Part shown: positions 10,255-12,422 of the stretch, one piece after another | Layout of the letters: each line of letters begins with the position of its first letter | Position numbering within the stretch: the stretch's first letter is position 1 | Assembly (NCBI GenBank): GCA_001778275.1 | Contig: MFGM01000013.1 | Location: forward strand, 1 to 12,422 | Direction: 5' to 3' | DNA: 12,422 nt | Source of the DNA: Candidatus Falkowbacteria bacterium RIFOXYC2_FULL_48_21 | GTDB taxonomy: Bacteria; Patescibacteriota; Patescibacteriia; UBA11705; JABHMO01 | The notes under the pieces: model-generated | The model's input: only the letters and a program-made list of their open reading frames with translations | The model's database searches: none | What the model was told of the DNA's origin: nothing | Program-made: the position numbers and the translations under genes

Positions 10255-12408
10255 TTACGCCGGCGTGGCCGGCTTTCTTTCTTTGGTCAACAAACCGAGA
10301 TAAACGTACAACATCGGCGTTTTCTCGACGATGCGATCAAAGTCATCGCGCGACAGCGAGAAAACCTGCAACCGATTCACCGCTTTGACTGTGGCGATAC
10401 GCGGCGCCCGGTTGATGAACGCCATTTCACCGAACACGTCGTGCTGGTACAACGAAATCACTTCGCTCCGGCCACGGAAATGCACACTGGCTTGACCGTG
10501 CAAAATGCCGTAAAGCCGATCCACGTTCGTATCACCTTGCGCAATCACCGTTTCCCCCGGCTCAAAAAAGTGCACTTCCGCCGCCTGAATCAGCTCATTC
10601 ATCACGCGACTGGGTAAATCACGCGTGAAGCCGAACTTCATCATGACCGGCCTGACCGCATGCACCTTGTCCAGCCGCTCGAAAAGTCCGGTGGACATAG
10701 CCATAGCCAAAAAAATCCGACCGGGCAAAGAAAACAGCTTGGTTTCCGCGTCCGTTTCCACCGTCGCCGTCACCGGCACTCCGCGCATGATAGAAATTTC
10801 TCCAAAAAAATCTCCGGCCGCGAGACGAGCCAGCACCGCACCGCTTTCATTCTTCACACTGACCGATCCGCCGATAACAACGTAGAGCCGATCATTTGAT
10901 TGTCCCAGCTTCAACACCGTTTCACCCGGACGGTAGGATCGCGTTTCGCCATGCGCGAAAATCGTGTTGCGCCATGCCGGACTCAATCCTTCGAAAATCG
11001 GCGCGTCCACGACTTGGAGCATGTCACCGGTTTCACATGTCCGGCCGGGAATGATGATCCACTGCTGTCCAGGTTCAATCACCTTGAACTTACCGGAAAA
11101 CTCTTCCGGCACGCTCATGATGTGCGTCGGCACGATGCGGCGACATTCCTGATCGGACAACTTTGCCACCTCCGCCATTTTCGGATGAATGGCTCCGCCG
11201 CCGCAATCCATAAATGTCACGTCCGAAGCCAAACGCGGAGCTTTCTGAATCCACTCCGCCACATCCGCGTCCACCACTCCCTGCTCCACCAAAACGTCCA
11301 GATCCTTGCCCCAAACCGTATCGCCGGAAAACACCATTGTCTTGCCATTCATGGTGACGCTGAACCCCAGTGTGGCATTCGGATGCGCCGTGCGCCAAAA
11401 AAGAAATTCCGCGCCGTAAAAAATCAACGGCACGCCTTTGACCACTTCCACCAGATCGATCAGTCCGGCCACTTGCTCTTCGGTCAGTCCGAGCGTCAAC
11501 GCCGTTTTCTTGACCAACAAATGGTAACCAAGCTTGTCAGACAAGAGAACGAATTTCTGTCCGTTCACAATCAGGTCATAGATGTTCGAATGATCATCAT
11601 GAATGTGCGACACAACGTGGCCACACACCTGGCTATGATGATTGATGCCTAGCGATCGCAAATGTTCCTTTCCCCAGGGTGCACCATCCACCAGCACCAT
11701 CATGTAATTCAGAATAGCGCCGAGCGCCGTGGTGTAGCCCGTGTGATCAAATCCGGTCGTACACTTGGTCAGCGCCACCGCGCCAAAGATCGCGCGCGGC
11801 ACCAGCCCTTTCGGCTCGATCGGAATGGGCGGCGACTGCAATTTGTGCACGTTGATATCCACCGCCACCTCGGCCTCGCCATCATTCACCGTAAAAAGAT
11901 TGGTTCCCTTTTTCGTGATGGTGATGGTTTTGGCATTGCCGGAGATTTCAACCTGGTCATTCTGAAAAGCGATGAAATCAACCATGTCATCAATTTGCGC
12001 CACTTCCTGCGTGCCGGGTTTCTTCAACGCGAAATGTTGATTGAGCCGAAGAATTTGGCTGATTTCTTTTTCCTCAATGCCCCACTCTTCCATTTCCTCG
12101 CGCGTGGGTCCGAGCAAAGTCAGCCGCAAAATGTTGCGCATACGTTCGCACTGATCCGCCTCGCCGACGATCGTTAACTTCTTACCCTTAAAAAACAATC
12201 CAAGAACAAACAGGAACGCGTACAACGGAAATTCGCACGCCGCTTGGAGCAATCCTTTCGCGTAAAAAAGCGTGGGCATGATAATGGTCGTGGGCAAAGA
12301 AATGTTTTTCAGCTTGAGAACCTTCACAATTTCCGACGGACAACCGGCCATCACATCCGGACTTGCGTGCGCGATAATCGCGCCGGGCATCACTTCCGTG
12401 AACTTCAT
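10255..12408 (-). CDS. Metallo-beta-lactamase-fold protein with two cyclic-nucleotide-binding domains
   Basis: This is a 717-aa protein. The start is set at the ATG 12408, but the frame stays open to the window edge, so an earlier start cannot be excluded. Residues 1-130 form an unrecognised domain with a hydrophobic stretch (about 52-73). The MBL fold covers about residues 200-460. Its metal-site motif is H268-I-H270-D-D272-H273, with later candidates D363 (FSGDTVWG) and H429 (THIMS). Two CNBD domains follow (about 485-575 and 610-705). The second keeps the full phosphate-binding cassette (G660-E661 ... P669-R670-I-A-T). The first keeps G536-E537 but has V546 where the arginine should be. 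MBL proteins of this type are usually hydrolases or oxidoreductases. Fusion to CNBDs suggests control by cAMP, cGMP or another ligand. The substrate is unknown. Confidence 0.85.
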   Translation of the reverse strand: MKFTEVMPGAIIAHASPDVMAGCPSEIVKVLKLKNISLPTTIIMPTLFYAKGLLQAACEFPLYAFLFVLGLFFKGKKLTIVGEADQCERMRNILRLTLLGPTREEMEEWGIEEKEISQILRLNQHFALKKPGTQEVAQIDDMVDFIAFQNDQVEISGNAKTITITKKGTNLFTVNDGEAEVAVDINVHKLQSPPIPIEPKGLVPRAIFGAVALTKCTTGFDHTGYTTALGAILNYMMVLVDGAPWGKEHLRSLGINHHSQVCGHVVSHIHDDHSNIYDLIVNGQKFVLLSDKLGYHLLVKKTALTLGLTEEQVAGLIDLVEVVKGVPLIFYGAEFLFWRTAHPNATLGFSVTMNGKTMVFSGDTVWGKDLDVLVEQGVVDADVAEWIQKAPRLASDVTFMDCGGGAIHPKMAEVAKLSDQECRRIVPTHIMSVPEEFSGKFKVIEPGQQWIIIPGRTCETGDMLQVVDAPIFEGLSPAWRNTIFAHGETRSYRPGETVLKLGQSNDRLYVVIGGSVSVKNESGAVLARLAAGDFFGEISIMRGVPVTATVETDAETKLFSLPGRIFLAMAMSTGLFERLDKVHAVRPVMMKFGFTRDLPSRVMNELIQAAEVHFFEPGETVIAQGDTNVDRLYGILHGQASVHFRGRSEVISLYQHDVFGEMAFINRAPRIATVKAVNRLQVFSLSRDDFDRIVEKTPMLYVYLGLLTKERKPATPA

Positions 12409-12422
12409 TCCGTTTCCATTTC

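Noticed and set aside
10900..11652. Long + strand frame inside the MBL/CNBD gene
   Set aside because: It is antisense to a well-supported domain protein. Its product is rich in His and Arg as expected for a shadow frame, and it has no start signals.
1..12422. CRISPR array, tRNA or rRNA genes
   Set aside because: I saw no repeat-spacer pattern with 25-40 bp repeats. By eye I found no tRNA T-loop/CCA-type pattern or rRNA segment. A covariance search would settle the tRNA question.

Overview
This window most likely comes from a member of the Candidate Phyla Radiation (Patescibacteria). The support is indirect. There are many small orphan genes, and one of them (534-1073) matches a family I associate with these genomes. 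There is a PilB/GspE-type ATPase, purine-rich low-complexity intergenic arrays, a stand-alone four-helix-bundle (S23) gene, and several genes that appear to be translated without a Shine-Dalgarno site. There is no rRNA, tRNA or other marker gene, so a finer placement is not justified.

Positions 1-2840 (+ strand) hold a tail of a LemA-like membrane protein and then five small genes (179, 167, 88, 112 and 111 aa). Each of the five has a strong AAGGAG-type ribosome site. The gaps between them hold one or two strong stem-loops, and three of these gaps look like copies of one module. The run ends at a clear T-tailed terminator (2857-2888). Positions 2890-4604 (+) hold three separately transcribed genes: an 83-aa helical protein, a thioredoxin-fold protein without its active-site cysteines, and a coiled-coil protein built from 66-bp tandem repeats. 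The first and third have no ribosome site. Each sits just downstream of a promoter that is itself preceded by AATC words spaced 8-9 bp apart.

Positions 4627-8816 are on the - strand. They encode a PilB/GspE paralogue whose catalytic motifs are eroded, a Nudix protein with an NrtR-like winged-helix tail, an S23 four-helix-bundle protein, and a secreted lytic transglycosylase. The S23 gene lies between long inverted repeats. The differences between the two arms are almost all G:U-compatible when read as the S23-sense RNA, which is the strongest unexpected signal here. Around 8903-9050 there is a second, smaller inverted, purine-rich repeat.

Positions 9128-12408 hold a radical SAM/SPASM enzyme (+). 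A bidirectional terminator separates it from a convergent 717-aa metallo-beta-lactamase protein that carries two cyclic-nucleotide-binding domains (-). No known defence, metabolic or biosynthetic cluster unites the window. The common threads are cell-surface functions (pilus ATPase paralogue, transglycosylase, membrane proteins) and unusual RNA or DNA structure between genes.
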